NCBI GenBank assembly: GCA_001939145.1
Contig: LSRX01000050.1
Span: 1,125,092-1,189,091 of the forward strand
Source of the DNA: Symbiodinium microadriaticum
Lineage: Eukaryota > Sar > Dinophyceae > Suessiales > Symbiodiniaceae
Length of the DNA stretch: 64,000 nt
Reading direction: 5' to 3'
Numbering within the stretch: position 1 is the stretch's first letter; the number at the start of each line of letters is the position of its first letter. Under the pieces are notes generated by a model. The model did not search any database. It was not told the origin of the DNA and worked only from the letters and a program-made list of their open reading frames with translations. This document shows, one piece after another, positions 1 through 9,818 of this stretch. Both the position numbers and the translations under genes were made by a program.

Positions 1-345
1 ACCCTAAGCCCTACATGATACCCCAAAAACCGACTACTAAACCCTAAACCCTAAGCCCTATATGATACCCCAAATACCCTCTACTAAACCCCCCAACTAC
101 CCTCTACTGACGACCACAGGGGCTCCATGAAAAGTACTTGGGCCCCAAACCGTAAACCCGAATCCCCTAAGCCCCAAACCCCCGAACCCTAAACCCTTAA
201 ACCCTAAGACCTCAACCCCCTTAAACCCTAAACCCTTAAACTAACCCTTCAACCCTTCAAAGAAAAAAGCAAGTCCTAAACCCTAAACTCTTAAACCCCA
301 AAAAAACCAAACCCTAAACCGCTAAACCTTAAGAAAAAACAAACC
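1..345. repeat. Degenerate telomere-like tract, CCCTAAA orientation
   Basis: Dense run of CCCTAAA and one-base variants (CCCTAAG, CCCCTAAA, CCCTTAAA) on the + strand. Units are interspersed with short non-repeat bases, so this is an eroded interstitial array rather than a live telomere. It lies immediately left of the PPR-coding chip at 403-486, which is followed by TTTAGGG-oriented units. Confidence 0.9.
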
Positions 346-402
346 CTAAACCCGAAACCCGAAATCGCTTCAGAGCCCCTTATAAGCTGCCCGAAGCCCT
401 GA

Positions 403-486
403 ACGGAAGCCAAGGTCATCAGTGCCTGTGCCAAAGCCGGTGATGTCGAGCTTGCGGAAAGCAGGGTCCTCAGTGGCCCAAGCATG
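403..486 (+). CDS. PPR-repeat exon fragment
   Basis: One frame reads EAKVISACAKAGDVELAES and continues to about 486. This is the helix-A/helix-B pattern of a pentatricopeptide repeat (VI-ACAKAGD-ELAE). PPR proteins bind organellar or other RNA through tandem ~35-residue repeats; this piece covers less than one repeat. It has no start or stop and is presumably an exon or relic. A possible splice acceptor AAG precedes C-AAG-GTC, the same boundary as in the PPR piece at 8765. CCCTAAA units lie upstream and TTTAGGG units directly downstream. Whether it is still transcribed cannot be seen. Confidence 0.5.
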
Positions 487-489
487 TGT

Positions 490-548
490 TCAGGTTTAGG
501 GTTTAAGGTTTAGGGTTTAGGGTGGCTCAAGGTTTAAGGTTTAGGGTA
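490..548. repeat. Telomere-like units, TTTAGGG orientation
   Basis: Several TTTAGGG/TTTAAGG units directly follow the PPR chip, opposite in orientation to the 1-345 tract. Within it, at about 522-531, is GTGGCTCAAG, which shares its last eight bases with the dinoflagellate spliced-leader 3' end. That match is short enough to be chance. Confidence 0.8.
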
Positions 549-715
549 CATGGTTTTTGCTTTGAGCCTGTTCTAAAGGATGAGATTTCTGGTTTGCATT
601 TGTCGACTGTAAGGTGTTGGGTTTCGGTCGTTTGGAATCCTCAAGGGTTATATGGTGTTTTTTTTCTGTGTGGCTCTAGGGCTCCAGGGTGGTGGGGTTC
701 AGAGCTTTGCGGTGT

Positions 716-826
716 TACATGGGTAGTTGTCTAAATTAGGGTCCCTTTCAGGGTCCTTTTTATAAGGGTGCCGTACTTTTTTTGGGGGACTTGAAAAGGG
801 ACCCCAATTTAGAGAACTACCCACAT
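716..826. repeat. Hairpin (inverted-repeat) element, family A
   Basis: The left arm begins ATGGGTAGTTGTCTAAATTA and the right arm ends with its near complement (TAATTT-like AATTTAGAGAACTACCCA). Inside each arm is a GGGTCCCTT/AAGGGACCCC match. The spacer contains ATAAGGGTGCCG. A related copy lies at 39684-39784 with the same arm design and the same spacer motif (TAAGCGTGCCG), which marks it as a dispersed MITE-like element. No coding capacity. Confidence 0.65.
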
Positions 827-899
827 GGCTTCAGGGTAATGCAGTCGCAGGACCAAGGATTCTGAACAAGTAGCAATCGCATCACCTCATGCTCCTATC

Positions 900-1025
900 T
901 TAGGGTTTAGGGTTTAGGGTTTAGGGTGTAGGGTTTGGGGGTTTATCGTTACTTTAGCCATAGCATACCGCCGGAAACTCTAGACCCTGGCCTCGAAAAC
1001 CTCATGGATTACCCTAAACCCTCGA
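900..1025. repeat. Mixed telomere-like units
   Basis: Four near-perfect TTTAGGG units at 902-928 are followed by variants, then unique bases, then CCCTAAACCC at 1011-1021. The change of orientation is G-rich to C-rich. Confidence 0.75.
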
Positions 1026-1283
1026 CGAGACCCAAGACCCTTATAGGATTTGCTAGGGGGAAAGCTGAGCAGATCGCGATATAGGGGACGGAAGACTGTG
1101 TAACAGTATGCCCTGATAGTCCGCGTTGTAATTACGCGACGACATACCCCAATCCTTTTCTATATAAGCCGAAAGATCTGGCAATATTGTTCCCCTATAG
1201 TCCCCATTGTTGTTTATTAATTATAGTATGCCGGGCCTTCAAAACTTAGTCTTTATAAATACACCCATATTTTTCCGTTGCAG

Positions 1284-1518
1284 ATCTGCTTTGCGTTTGA
1301 CTATGCGCTGTTCGAAGCTTGAAGAGATCGATGATGTTTTTCGGGGCATCCTGATATCCTTGTCGCAATTGCAATCTCAGATTGCCCTGCCGGCGCTGTT
1401 GTACAGGCTGGTGAATCGTTGCGTCAGTCACCACTTTTCTAGGATTGGTTTGCTCGCTGGGCGAGAAAGACACCATACAATGCACTGCCAGGGCACGGCG
1501 GGATGTGGCGCTGCTTGA
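1284..1518 (+). CDS. Unassigned exon-like open segment
   Basis: A good splice-acceptor context (TTTTTCCGTTGCAG, ending at 1283) precedes a stretch free of telomere-like repeats. One open frame runs to a TGA at 1516 and reads, around its middle, KLEEIDDVFRGILISLSQL. The amphipathic Leu/Ile pattern looks protein-like, but no family is recognised. The opposite strand also carries a 79-residue open frame here, so coding is not proven. It could equally be an exon of an unrecognised gene or non-coding unique DNA. Confidence 0.25.
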
Positions 1519-1840
1519 AAAAGAGATAACAATGTATTTCAGTCAACTGAGACCCAACCCAAGATCCAAAGCCCCAAGCATCTCGAAGAACCACCCTGGC
1601 AGCCCCCAAAGCCCTAAACCCCACACCCCACGGGAATGTTCAACAGCTTTTGCCCCGAGGCCTCGTAGCCGAGATGCAGTGCCTTGGCGAAGAAGCAGAC
1701 AGGTGACTGAGGATTCCTTCAATGGTTCTAAGTTTAAAACCTATCAGGGTAATTATAAGGATATATATATATATAATGGGAAGCAGAGGGTTTCATGTAG
1801 AAGGTTAAGGGTTGAGGGAGGTTCAGCAGATGAACCATAA

Positions 1841-2053
1841 ATAAAACGCGCACAGCTTACGGAGACGGGAGAAGCGGCAGTAGAAGAACTATGTGATATT
1901 TTGAAGTACGCATCGAATCATTCTGGGTATATGGTTTATGACTGCATAGGCTCGCCTACTGTGACTGCCTGCAGTGGTTTCGGACATTTTGCTTTGTCGC
2001 TTTCTGCTGAATCGCAAGGGTCGGATATCATACAAGCCGCGGGTCTCTACTAG
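1841..2053 (+). CDS. Exon-like segment with weak OmpA-like pattern
   Basis: An open frame from the TAA at 1838 to the TAG at 2051 (about 70 residues, no suitable ATG at its start). It begins LTETGEAAVEELCDILKYAS and ends FALSLSAES....IIQAAGLY. The LT..G..A...L..ILK start and the ALS...A......L.AAGL end resemble the two helices of the OmpA C-terminal (peptidoglycan-binding-like) fold, found in some dinoflagellate proteins. The diagnostic GHTD loop between them is not recognisable. Treat as a tentative, probably degenerate exon. Confidence 0.25.
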   Translation: MKRAQLTETGEAAVEELCDILKYASNHSGYMVYDCIGSPTVTACSGFGHFALSLSAESQGSDIIQAAGLY

Positions 2054-2626
2054 GCTAAGTCAGAACAGTGAAACAGGCCTAGAAGTACTGGATTCCAACA
2101 CAACTGCGCTAGTCTTGGTAACAGGTTGCTTGTGTTTGGAGCTTCAGGGCTTGAGTCAATGCCCTCTATGCTTTCGAGTTCCAGCATCGCTTTGCCATGT
2201 ACCCCCTCAATACATGCTCATAGTCATAGTTGCCCTAAGCCAGCCGGGATTACCTTCCGAGAAAGCACGATCTGCGGCTTTAAGGCTTTCTGGGGAGGCT
2301 GTTTTCAATTCGCTTAGTTGAAGAATCTGCAGATTTTACCTTGGGTTTAGGGTTGCAAGTGTGTAGGGTGCAACGTCTTGAGCCCTTCAAGCATAACTCT
2401 GAGCTCCATGATTGCTCAGCTCCGTTGTTATGAAGCCTATACTAAAAGCCGTAAACCCGACATCCTAGACCCCTTCATCCCATGAAGCGTAAACCCTGAG
2501 CCGAAGCCCCTACATCCTAGAATCCCTTAGTCTTCCTTCAAAGAGCAAAGCACAACACAGTTCAGTCAAGTATCATGAGTTATAATGATATGCTGATATA
2601 TTTCATAAACCATAATTTTATAATAT
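2054..2626. other. No gene recognised
   Basis: Mostly unique sequence with a short TTTAGGG unit near 2344 and scattered CCTAAACCC-like words after 2440. A 115-residue frame crosses 1974-2321 but shows no recognisable motif and overlaps another frame of similar quality. Confidence 0.5.
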
Positions 2627-2729
2627 ACCTATAGTCTCCATTGTAGTTCCTTTCTTTGGTGTAACCAATTATATATTAAGGATCCTAAAAAGCTAACCCC
2701 AAAAAGGAACTACAATGGAGACTATAGGT
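2627..2729. repeat. Hairpin element, family B
   Basis: The left arm starts ACCTATAGTCTCCATTGTAG and continues TTCCTTT; the right arm ends in its complement, with GGAACTACAATGG followed by AGACTATAGGT. The loop holds TATATTAAGGATCCTAAA. A closely similar copy is at 15285-15388 with the same loop word GGATCCTAA. Length and structure fit a foldback MITE; no target duplication could be fixed. Confidence 0.8.
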
Positions 2730-2900
2730 AACCTATAGTATACAAAGCCCCATATATATACCCAGTAACAAGCAGCCCTCACCTTCAGTCCGAGGAGGCG
2801 ACAGCTTGAGCCGGATCAGTTCGCCTTCTCTGGGTGGGCCTCCGCCTGCGCCAAGCAGCGCAGCCCGAAGTTTCTCCTTTTTGGGCCCTTCTTCCTTTTT

Positions 2901-3130
2901 GAGGCTCCGAGGACCCATAGTTTTTGATCCTTTTGGGCCCGAAGACCATACTCTATAAGGCTCTGAGGACCCATATTTTTGATCCTTTTGGGCCCAGAGA
3001 CCATACTCTATAAGGCTCTGAGGACCCATATGTTTAATCCTTTTGGGCCCAAAGACCATACTCTATAAGGCTCTGAGGACCCATATTTTTAATCCTTTTG
3101 GGCACAAAGACCATACTATAGAAGGCTTTT
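2901..3130. repeat. 55-bp tandem repeat, about 4 copies
   Basis: The word CCTTTTGGG recurs at 2929, 2984, 3039 and 3094, exactly 55 bp apart. Each unit contains GACCATACTCTATAAGG and CTCTGAGGACCCATA. Because 55 is not a multiple of three, the long minus-strand open frame across it changes frame in every unit; coding is unlikely. Confidence 0.9.
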
Positions 3131-3680
3131 GGGATATCTTGAGCGGGTTAAGGTTTCCTGGAAGAGTTTTTGTTGTCAAGGGTTCCTCTAAGGGTGTCTT
3201 TAAGGTTCCCCTGAGCTTCTTCAAGGGCTCCTCTAAGGGTGTCCTTACAGATTGGGGCGTTTTCTTTGGGTTCCTTCAGAGCTTTGGGTGTGTTTTTTGT
3301 TTAAACGGTGTTTTTCGGGGTTTAGGGCTTTGGGGAAGTGGTCAAAGCGTAGTAGTTGTTTAGAGCCTTAGAGGTTTCTATAAAGTTGTTCCAGAACTTC
3401 TATTATGCAAGCGGTCTCGTTCGACGTTCTTGGGGAGTTTGTAGGGTCTTTTGTAAGATCTGGTTCCGAATGTTATGAAGGGCTTAATGAAGGGCAGAGC
3501 TTTTGGGGTGGATGTGAGGTTTTGGTAGGGTTTGGCACGAAGCATTGGATTTCAGGGGGTGGGTGCAGGGATTGAGTTTGGTGCCGCAGGGTGCTAGAGC
3601 GCTGCAGACAGCGAGCATAGAAACATCATCGGGAACTTTAGAAACATCGCTAAACCGTATTGTATCACAGAAGTCAATAG
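3131..3680. other. No gene recognised
   Basis: Unique sequence with internal similarity: GGTTCCTCTAAGGGTGTC and a close variant at about 3181 and 3227 suggest a local duplication of roughly 46 bp. No recognisable coding motif. Confidence 0.5.
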
Positions 3681-3683
3681 TAA

Positions 3684-3965
3684 AGCCCTAAACCCCTAAA
3701 CCCTAAAACCCTAAACCCCTAAAACCCTTAAACCCCTAAACCCTTAAACCCCAAACCCTAAGTAACCCCATATAAGAGTAGCACACAGCTTTTTGTTGTT
3801 GGTTTGTCCTCGGCCCAAGGCGCGGGGATTCCAGTGGAGCACGTGAGGCCTGGGAGCAGTTTAGGGGGCCGAGGAAGTGTCGACACCCACAGCCTCCAAA
3901 GTAGGGTTTAGGGTTTAGGATTTAGGGTTTAGGGTTTAGGATTTAGGGTTTAGGGTTTAGGGTAG
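3684..3965. repeat. C-rich then G-rich telomere-like tracts around a unique chip
   Basis: CCCTAAA-type units at 3684-3765, about 135 bp of unique sequence, then TTTAGGG/TTTAGGA units at 3903-3963. This is one of many places where a short unique stretch is bracketed C-rich on the left and G-rich on the right. The chip itself has no recognised motif. Confidence 0.8.
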
Positions 3966-4963
3966 TTCCTTTTTGGGGCGTTACCTTGCCGGAATGCTAC
4001 TTCAGCAAGCCCAAGTCCTAAGCCTTTCCGGCACATTTTTCCTTTCGGTGGAATCTGGGGTTTAGGGTGTATAGGGCTTATAGGGTTGAGGGATTTGAAC
4101 TGACCGTCGTCATACACTCATCAGTTTGCATGCAATCTTGCGGAGCATGCTTGCAAATTGACCTCCGAAACACTTCGGAAGTATGCCCGGCTAAAGATCC
4201 CCGAGACAACATCACGTTCTGGGCGGTCTGTTCACTGAACAGCACGCACAGAAGATTGCATTATTATAACGGTCGCAACAGCTAGTCTAGTAATGACATC
4301 CCCTAGAAGTTTCTCGATAGAGGTAGTACAGAATACCTGCAAACGCACGCCCTGTTCCAATTCATTCAGGCCCCTGTACATTTCTTTGGGGCCGAAGGAC
4401 CTTGCAACAAGAGTCCGGTCATACTAAACAAATCTTTAGGGTTTGTCTCTTGGAATTTTGGTCTATAAACCCTAAACCCCAAACTACTAGGGAATAGGGT
4501 TTACGAACCTTGCAGCATGCAGCAGCAGTACAAGGTCTTGCTGTCCATGGCCCAGCGGCGGCTTGCGCCCAACCAGTCCCGGGGCAAAATATAAGGTTTA
4601 GGATTGGGAGCAGGGTTTGTCGGTTCAATGTTTAGGGTTTACGGGGAGGTCCAGAGGGTGTCGTGTCTTATGTTTGGTTTTGGGGTGTTAAAGTCTTGCA
4701 GGTCAGGGGTTGATGGCTGGCAATGTAGGGGTGTAGGATTCTGGGTGGGGCTTTGAGTTGTGGGTTTAGGGCTAAGCACATTGGGCTCATTGGGTTTAGG
4801 GATGAAAGCTTGATTTTTCTGAAGTTGCCGTTGTGCTTGACTGTACAGGCTGCACCCTGAACCCTAAACCCTGCACCGCCAAAGATAGGCCCTGCTTTGC
4901 TGCAGGAACAAGAATTCTCCAGTGATGCCTGTCCGCCTGAAGATGCAGAGGGTTTAGGTTTAG
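3966..4963. other. No gene recognised; scattered telomere-like words
   Basis: Includes a 72-residue open frame at 4067-4285 with several cysteines (CMQSCGACLQIDL). It looks protein-like, but no family is recognised. The rest is unique sequence with isolated CCCTAAACCC or TTTAGGG words (for example 4476-4487, 4861-4871). Confidence 0.4.
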
Positions 4964-4984
4964 GTGTACAGTGGCACTTGGACG

Positions 4985-5263
4985 GGCCTTGATGGCAACG
5001 TTGAGAAGTTGCCGTCGGAGTACCTGGAACTTCTGTTGGCAAACCTTAATCGTGGTGTGGTTCTCCTCACACGCTTCAGCGGCCTGGACAAGCCAGGGAC
5101 CCGTGCAAAGCGGCTCGAGGACTACTTGATCTCCACGGGCAAGTTGACTAAGAAACGGGTTCCTTGTAGGAGTGGTACCAAGAAACCATTGAGTGAGAAA
5201 GCACCCCCTGTCTGTCAGCAGGGCAAAGCAATATTGGCCGTTGCTCATTTGTCCTTGCCCTGA
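4985..5263 (+). CDS. Unassigned open segment
   Basis: A frame open to a TGA at 5261 reads, in its best part, LPSEYLELLLANLNRGVVLL and then FSGLDKPGTRAKRLEDYL. The composition is protein-like. A 168-residue frame is also open on the minus strand across the same bases, so strand choice is uncertain. No family recognised; it could be an exon of an intron-rich gene. Confidence 0.28.
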   Translation, partial: GLDGNVEKLPSEYLELLLANLNRGVVLLTRFSGLDKPGTRAKRLEDYLISTGKLTKKRVPCRSGTKKPLSEKAPPVCQQGKAILAVAHLSLP

Positions 5264-5799
5264 GCCCTCGCAACAGCTGGAGGTCTTCGGCAACGCATTC
5301 AATATGGTACCTGTCGCTCTTGAGAGTCAGTATTTTTACATAGCGACCCCGTGAAATCTACGTTGAAACTCTGCAGCGTTCAGGCGACTCCCTGTTTTCA
5401 TGACCTTCTTGTCGGTGGTTTGTAGACCACAAAACGGTCAATAGGAACTGTAGAGCTACTCATGAGGACGCAGTATTCCTACAAGACGCTATCCTAAGCG
5501 GCTTATGCTAACCACAAGATTTCGCCGCCCTCAAATCCCACTCCTTGAGCAAAGTTTGGTTCCCGAGCCAGACCGCAGACTCAGCTTTATAGCTTTATAG
5601 CTTCCCTGCAATCTGTTCGGATTTCATACGTATCAAACCCTCGGCTACTTTTGTATGAAACCTGCTTTGGAGATCCGCTACGGCAAAACTTGGGCTGCAT
5701 GGGCACGTCGGGATGTCTACCCTAAAGATCGAGACCTGGTAGCACCAAAAGACAACCCGCAGAAGCACTCGGAATGCTGATCCGACCCCAAGGCATGTA
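5264..5799. other. No gene recognised
   Basis: Unique sequence without telomere-like units. The only long open frame (minus strand, 5595-6041) runs antisense through the PPR chip and is judged a shadow. Confidence 0.45.
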
Positions 5800-5883
5800 T
5801 ACAGCGCCGTGATCAACAGCTGCGCGCGCGGCAGCGACGCCGCAGCGGCGCAGGGGGTCCTCGAGAGCATGGAGGAGGCAACG
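5800..5883 (+). CDS. PPR-repeat exon fragment
   Basis: The frame reads YSAVINSCARGSDAAAAQGV followed by LESMEEA, a nearly complete PPR repeat. It has the Tyr start, the V/I-N-x-C turn into GD-like GSD, and a second amphipathic helix ending in the M-E-E-A that usually precedes the loop. GC-rich third positions contrast with the flanks. No start or stop belongs to it. Likely one exon or relic of a multi-repeat RNA-binding protein; partners could be the PPR pieces at 403, 8765 and 10676 on the same strand. Confidence 0.6.
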
Positions 5884-6169
5884 AGCTGTAGAATGGAGAG
5901 GGGGCGCGCCGAAAGAAGGGGGGGGGGATTTTCACAGTTAGGCATGTATGCATGATCATGTGTGGAAGTATGCATGCGTGTGTCATGTGTACGTGAGACT
6001 GTATATATGCACATGCACAACGGACGCGACATGCTGTGCACTCTGGACCCTCAACTCTAAAGCGTGGATGATGTGCTTCAAGAGCCAATGCTCCCTAAAC
6101 GTTATAAGCCCTATAGTACCCTGAGCAGACGCCCTTGGAGCCACCCTCAGAAGGATTAATTGAAAGAAA

Positions 6170-6400
6170 ACTCGTTAGACGAGGCCGTTAGGGGACCCTT
6201 CAAACCCCCAACCCTAAGCCATTAAGGGAACACTGAAAAGGCCTCCAAGCACCCGGAAACCCTAAACCAAACCCCTGAACCCAAAGTCCCTAAACCCCAA
6301 ACCCCAACCACCCCCAGAACCCCTAAACCCCCAAAACCCCGAAAACCTCCGAAACCCCTAAGCCCTTCACACCCCCCAAAACCCCAAATCTCCCAACGCC
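6170..6400. repeat. Degenerate CCCTAAA/CCCCAAACC tract
   Basis: Repeated CCCTAAACC, CCCCAAACCC and CCGAAACCCC words. More eroded than the tracts at 40.5 or 14.6 kb. Confidence 0.75.
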
Positions 6401-7479
6401 AGGATGGTGTAAAACCGAACGTCGTGTGCTTCAGCTCAGTGCCGGCCTCATATTTCCCGGCGAAGTGTCGGGTTTCCTTTGGGTGGTCGTGTGCTTTCGT
6501 GTTCTGTTGCGGTGTTGTTTAGGTTGTGTTGGGGTTTAGGGTTTAGGGTTTTGGTTTGTTTCAGAGGGATTACATAATAATAATCAGGGTTTTGATAAGG
6601 CCGTTTGGGTTTCTCAGGGTTTTTGCTGGGGTGTTGTCATGGGTATCGTTGCTCCTATCTGCTCCTATGGGTTCAGGTCAACTCGGATCATGTTTTGGAG
6701 GGCAGATCCCCGCACGGGTCAATGTAGAACTCCACTTGCATCTAGCTTTGGGTGTGGCGGAACTGTTGCAAGCACCCAGCTTGGGATCAGCGTAGGGTAC
6801 AAGAGCTGCGAGGTTTACACTTACATAGGGCGTAGGGTTGGTGTCGGCTTAGTTCTATGGCCGAGTTGCTTGCGCGGTGGCCTTTGGTTGTTGATCATTT
6901 GGAATTTGGAGGCTTGTGAGATGTGGGCTCGGAGTCTTGGGTCTATGGTTCGGACTTAGGCTTTTCGCCTAAGGTTTAACCCTAGGAGTTAAGGAGCAAT
7001 CAGAGCAAACATGTGACAACATGCTTTTTTCCGTATTCTATCCAGGACGATATCTTCTCTCTGGATTGCCAATCCATCTATCGACCAAAGTCTCTGTTTG
7101 TCTATCTACCTACCTGTATACATGTGTCACATTATGTTAGGCACACTCTTACATGCGAAATCTCGGCTTGCGCACAGTATGTTAGTCTTCTTGTACCGGT
7201 ATAGCCGATCGCCTGCATGATTAAAGGCTTCTCTAGACTGGTACATTGCGAGCATGTTCTTCCCACCGGGGCATCTTGTACTTCAGATGCTAGAGGACCT
7301 TTGCCCAGCAGTGCTTGGCGGCCGTTTGTCATGGCTTCCTAGGCAAAAGCTGCTTCCATATAGACTTGGAACAGTAGTCATGATGATGACCACACAAGTA
7401 ACATCATGCTGGGTTTGGAACACCGCCCCCGTAGTATAGGCATGAGCTCGTAGTAATGCCATCCCTTAAATAGTACCAA
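6401..7479. other. No gene recognised
   Basis: A short TTTAGGG cluster lies at 6531-6552. Two overlapping + frames (6556-6795 and 6639-6959) cover the same bases and neither shows a motif. Nothing else is supported. Confidence 0.45.
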
Positions 7480-7606
7480 CTACTATAGGGGGCTCAGTAA
7501 TTACCTCTTTTTTTTTTTGGGGGGGGGGGGGTCCTTATCACAACAATATAGCACAATACGACAATATACCCCAAAATCCTATTCTAAGTATCAGGGCCCC
7601 TATGTT
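7480..7606. repeat. Hairpin element with T/G homopolymer junction
   Basis: Arms begin CTATAGGGGGCTCAGTAATTA on the left and end ...TAAGTATCAGGGCCCCTATG on the right, which are imperfect complements. The inner part of the left arm is an 11-T run followed by a 13-G run; the right arm has only CCCCAAAA at that place. This suggests slippage expanded one arm of an original TTTTGGGG/CCCCAAAA stem. Confidence 0.6.
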
Positions 7607-8764
7607 ATTCTCTTAAAGTGTAACGAAGACCCAAAAACCCCGGTCCCGGAGGCTCCTGGATCATAGAACACTCAAGTTGCAGTATACCTTTCATTTGAAG
7701 AGCCCTTTGAGGTTTAGGGCTTAGGGTTTAGGGCTTAGGGATTAGGGTTTAGAGAGAGAGCCTTTTTTTTGCGACTCGGCCTTCGGTTTCAACGGCTGTT
7801 GGGGATGGATTCCGAGCATCATCCTGAAGCTTAGCGATGATGTTGGGTTTAGGGATTAGGGTTTAGGGTCATAGCTGGGAAACCAACAGCCGTTTCAAGC
7901 CTTACACCCCCAAAAAGCATCTTGCAGTCGCTTAGGCATACACTAGGAGGCTTTTTCAGTAAACCTATACCCGAAGCTTGAACCCGTCCCACGGCCCTAA
8001 ATTCTGAACCGTATCTGCACCTCGTGGCCTGGCCTCGAACTTATTTTTTACCGATGCACGCATTCTGGAGCTCTGAGTAGGGGCACAGGGCGTGAAGGGC
8101 TTGCGGTTTGCCAGGCTCTGGTTGAGGGTTCCGGCTTGACGAGAGCTTGCGGAGTTCCACCTACAGACCTTATAAACCCTACCTCAACCAAAGATACCCT
8201 AAACCCTAAACCCTACCTTGTTGGCCCTAGCTCCGCAGCTGTGTCCGACCTAGCGTGAGCCAAGAGCTGGGCGGGGAGCAGGACTCCGGCAGGTGAGGGG
8301 AAGCCGGAGCTAGAATTATAATAAGGAGCTCCCAAAATCGTATAGCAGCTCCTCCACGGCTCCACTACACCGGCAGCAGCAGCAGCCCCAAAGGGCCAAG
8401 GCCAAGCTGCCCATGGGCCATGGGCATCCTTACTGTGATTTATAAAATCCTTGAAGAGTGGGTAGGCTTTTCAAGGTGCAGGTAAACCCCAAGACCCTGC
8501 AGAACCTTGGACTTGCAGTACCCTTTAACGGATTCCCGGATGCTACAGTACAGAAGCTTGAAGAGTTAGTAAGAGTTAGTATATGCCCCAAAGCCCATCC
8601 CTCAAATACCCTAAACCCAACCTTACACCCCCACCCCCCCCCCAAAAAAAACACCATTTTACGGACCTCTATACTTCCAAATCATAATAAGGAACCCTAC
8701 AAAGATGGGTTCTTTGGGGTCCAGGAAAGCCCTAAAACCCTAGACCCTAAAACCCTAAACCAAA
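7607..8764. other. Telomere-like clusters, no gene recognised
   Basis: TTTAGGG-type units lie at 7711-7753 and 7847-7868, and CCCTAAACCC units at 8196-8213 and 8733-8760. A C(10)A(8) homopolymer junction lies at about 8634-8651. A 141-residue + frame at 8458-8883 reads through the C/A run and the PPR chip in a non-PPR frame and is rejected. Confidence 0.5.
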
Positions 8765-8829
8765 AGCAAGGTCATCAACGCTTGCGCGAAAGCAGGAGAT
8801 GCAGCGCGAGCGGAGGCCTCTCGAGGGAA
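8765..8829 (+). CDS. PPR-repeat exon fragment
   Basis: The frame reads SKVINACAKAGDAARAEASR, the first helix and turn of a PPR repeat, nearly the same as the piece at 403-486 (KVISACAKAGD). It follows CCCTAAACC-AAAAG directly; the AAAAG|CAAGGTC boundary is a plausible splice acceptor. TTTAGGG-type units resume at about 8871. No start or stop. Either an exon of a PPR gene or a relic copy. Confidence 0.58.
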
Positions 8830-8870
8830 AGAAGAGAGCTGTGCTATTTTGTGTTTTTGTTTTTTGTTGG

Positions 8871-9030
8871 GTTTAGGCTCTAGGGTTTAGGGGTTTAAGG
8901 GTTTTGGGTTTAGGTGTTTAGGGGCTTAGGGTTTAGGGTTCAGTTTGGGGGTTTAAGGGTTTAGGGTTTTGGGCTTTGGGTTTCGGGTTTTGGTTTTGTT
9001 TTTGACAGTGGGTTAAGGGTTTAGGGATTT
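8871..9030. repeat. TTTAGGG-orientation tract
   Basis: Repeated TTTAGGG, TTTAGGGG and TTTTGGG units interspersed with G/T-rich words, directly right of the PPR chip. Confidence 0.85.
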
Positions 9031-9728
9031 AGGGGTTGGGATTAGAGGATTCCTGAGAGGCTTGGTTTGAAACGTTCTGGAAGGGATCTGTAAGGCATCT
9101 AGAATATGACGGAAGGGTGTATATAGGGTTCTTTCCGGGGTTCGCTTAAAGTCTAGGCTCCTCCAGACCTTAAACAGTTGAATACCTAAATGCCGTCTAT
9201 TAGCAGAGTTCGTTTCAGCTTCGCACTTCTACTACTTAAGCACCCGTCCCTCAAAAGCACAACTCTGCATGTCATAGTTTTGGACTTTCGATGCCTCATC
9301 ACTTCGTTTTACGGCCCTGCACCTTTCACCCCGAAACCCCAGAACCTTTAAGCTAAGCCCAACCACAAAACTTCAAAAGTGCATACATTGTTTCGAGCAA
9401 CACCATGGGTCCCAGTGGCACATCGTCAACTGGAAATCGGCGCAAACCCTAAACCATGACAGCCCCAACACCCTAAAGATCTAAAACCTCTGTAAACCCT
9501 GCACTGTTCAGAGCTTTCGGTGTCGAGGCCTTGAACCCCTTTTGTTGCCTTAAACAATAACCCCCAGACCCTACTTAAGACACCAGTAGTAGGATACATA
9601 TTATATACAACGACCTGTATTCACGGACCCCGGGTTTTTCTTTCATCGGTGGATTGCAGCGAGTGAGGCGCTATTTTCCATGATGCCGCTGAAGCAGGCC
9701 ATGTTCTTTGCTTCGCCGTTTATGACCT
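9031..9728. other. No gene recognised
   Basis: Unique sequence with isolated CCCTAAA words near 9446-9470. No coding motif seen. Confidence 0.45.
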
Positions 9729-9818
9729 ACCCATAGGCCCCGAAGTAGTCCCTTTTGGTGGTTCATATTTAGAATCCTATAAGGTAATCCCAAAAAGGGA
9801 CTGCTTAGGGGCCTATGC
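9729..9818. repeat. Hairpin element, family B-like
   Basis: The left arm CCCATAGGCCCCGAAGTAGT continues CCCTTTTGG. The right arm CCAAAAAGGGACTGC continues TTAGGGGCCTATG. The loop contains AGAATCCTATAAGG. The arm plan (CATAGG, then CCCTTTTGG) is shared with 2627, 15285 and 56107. Confidence 0.7.

Noticed and set aside
1..345. Active chromosome end
   Set aside because: Units are degenerate and similar tracts occur throughout the window in both orientations, so this is interstitial.
2733..3059. 108-residue minus frame containing repeated GPKRIK-like units
   Set aside because: Lies on a 55-bp tandem repeat, which changes frame each unit; no conserved repeat protein.
5595..6088. Minus-strand frames of 148 and 91 residues
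   Set aside because: Run antisense through the PPR-coding chip and a GT-rich simple stretch; no motif.
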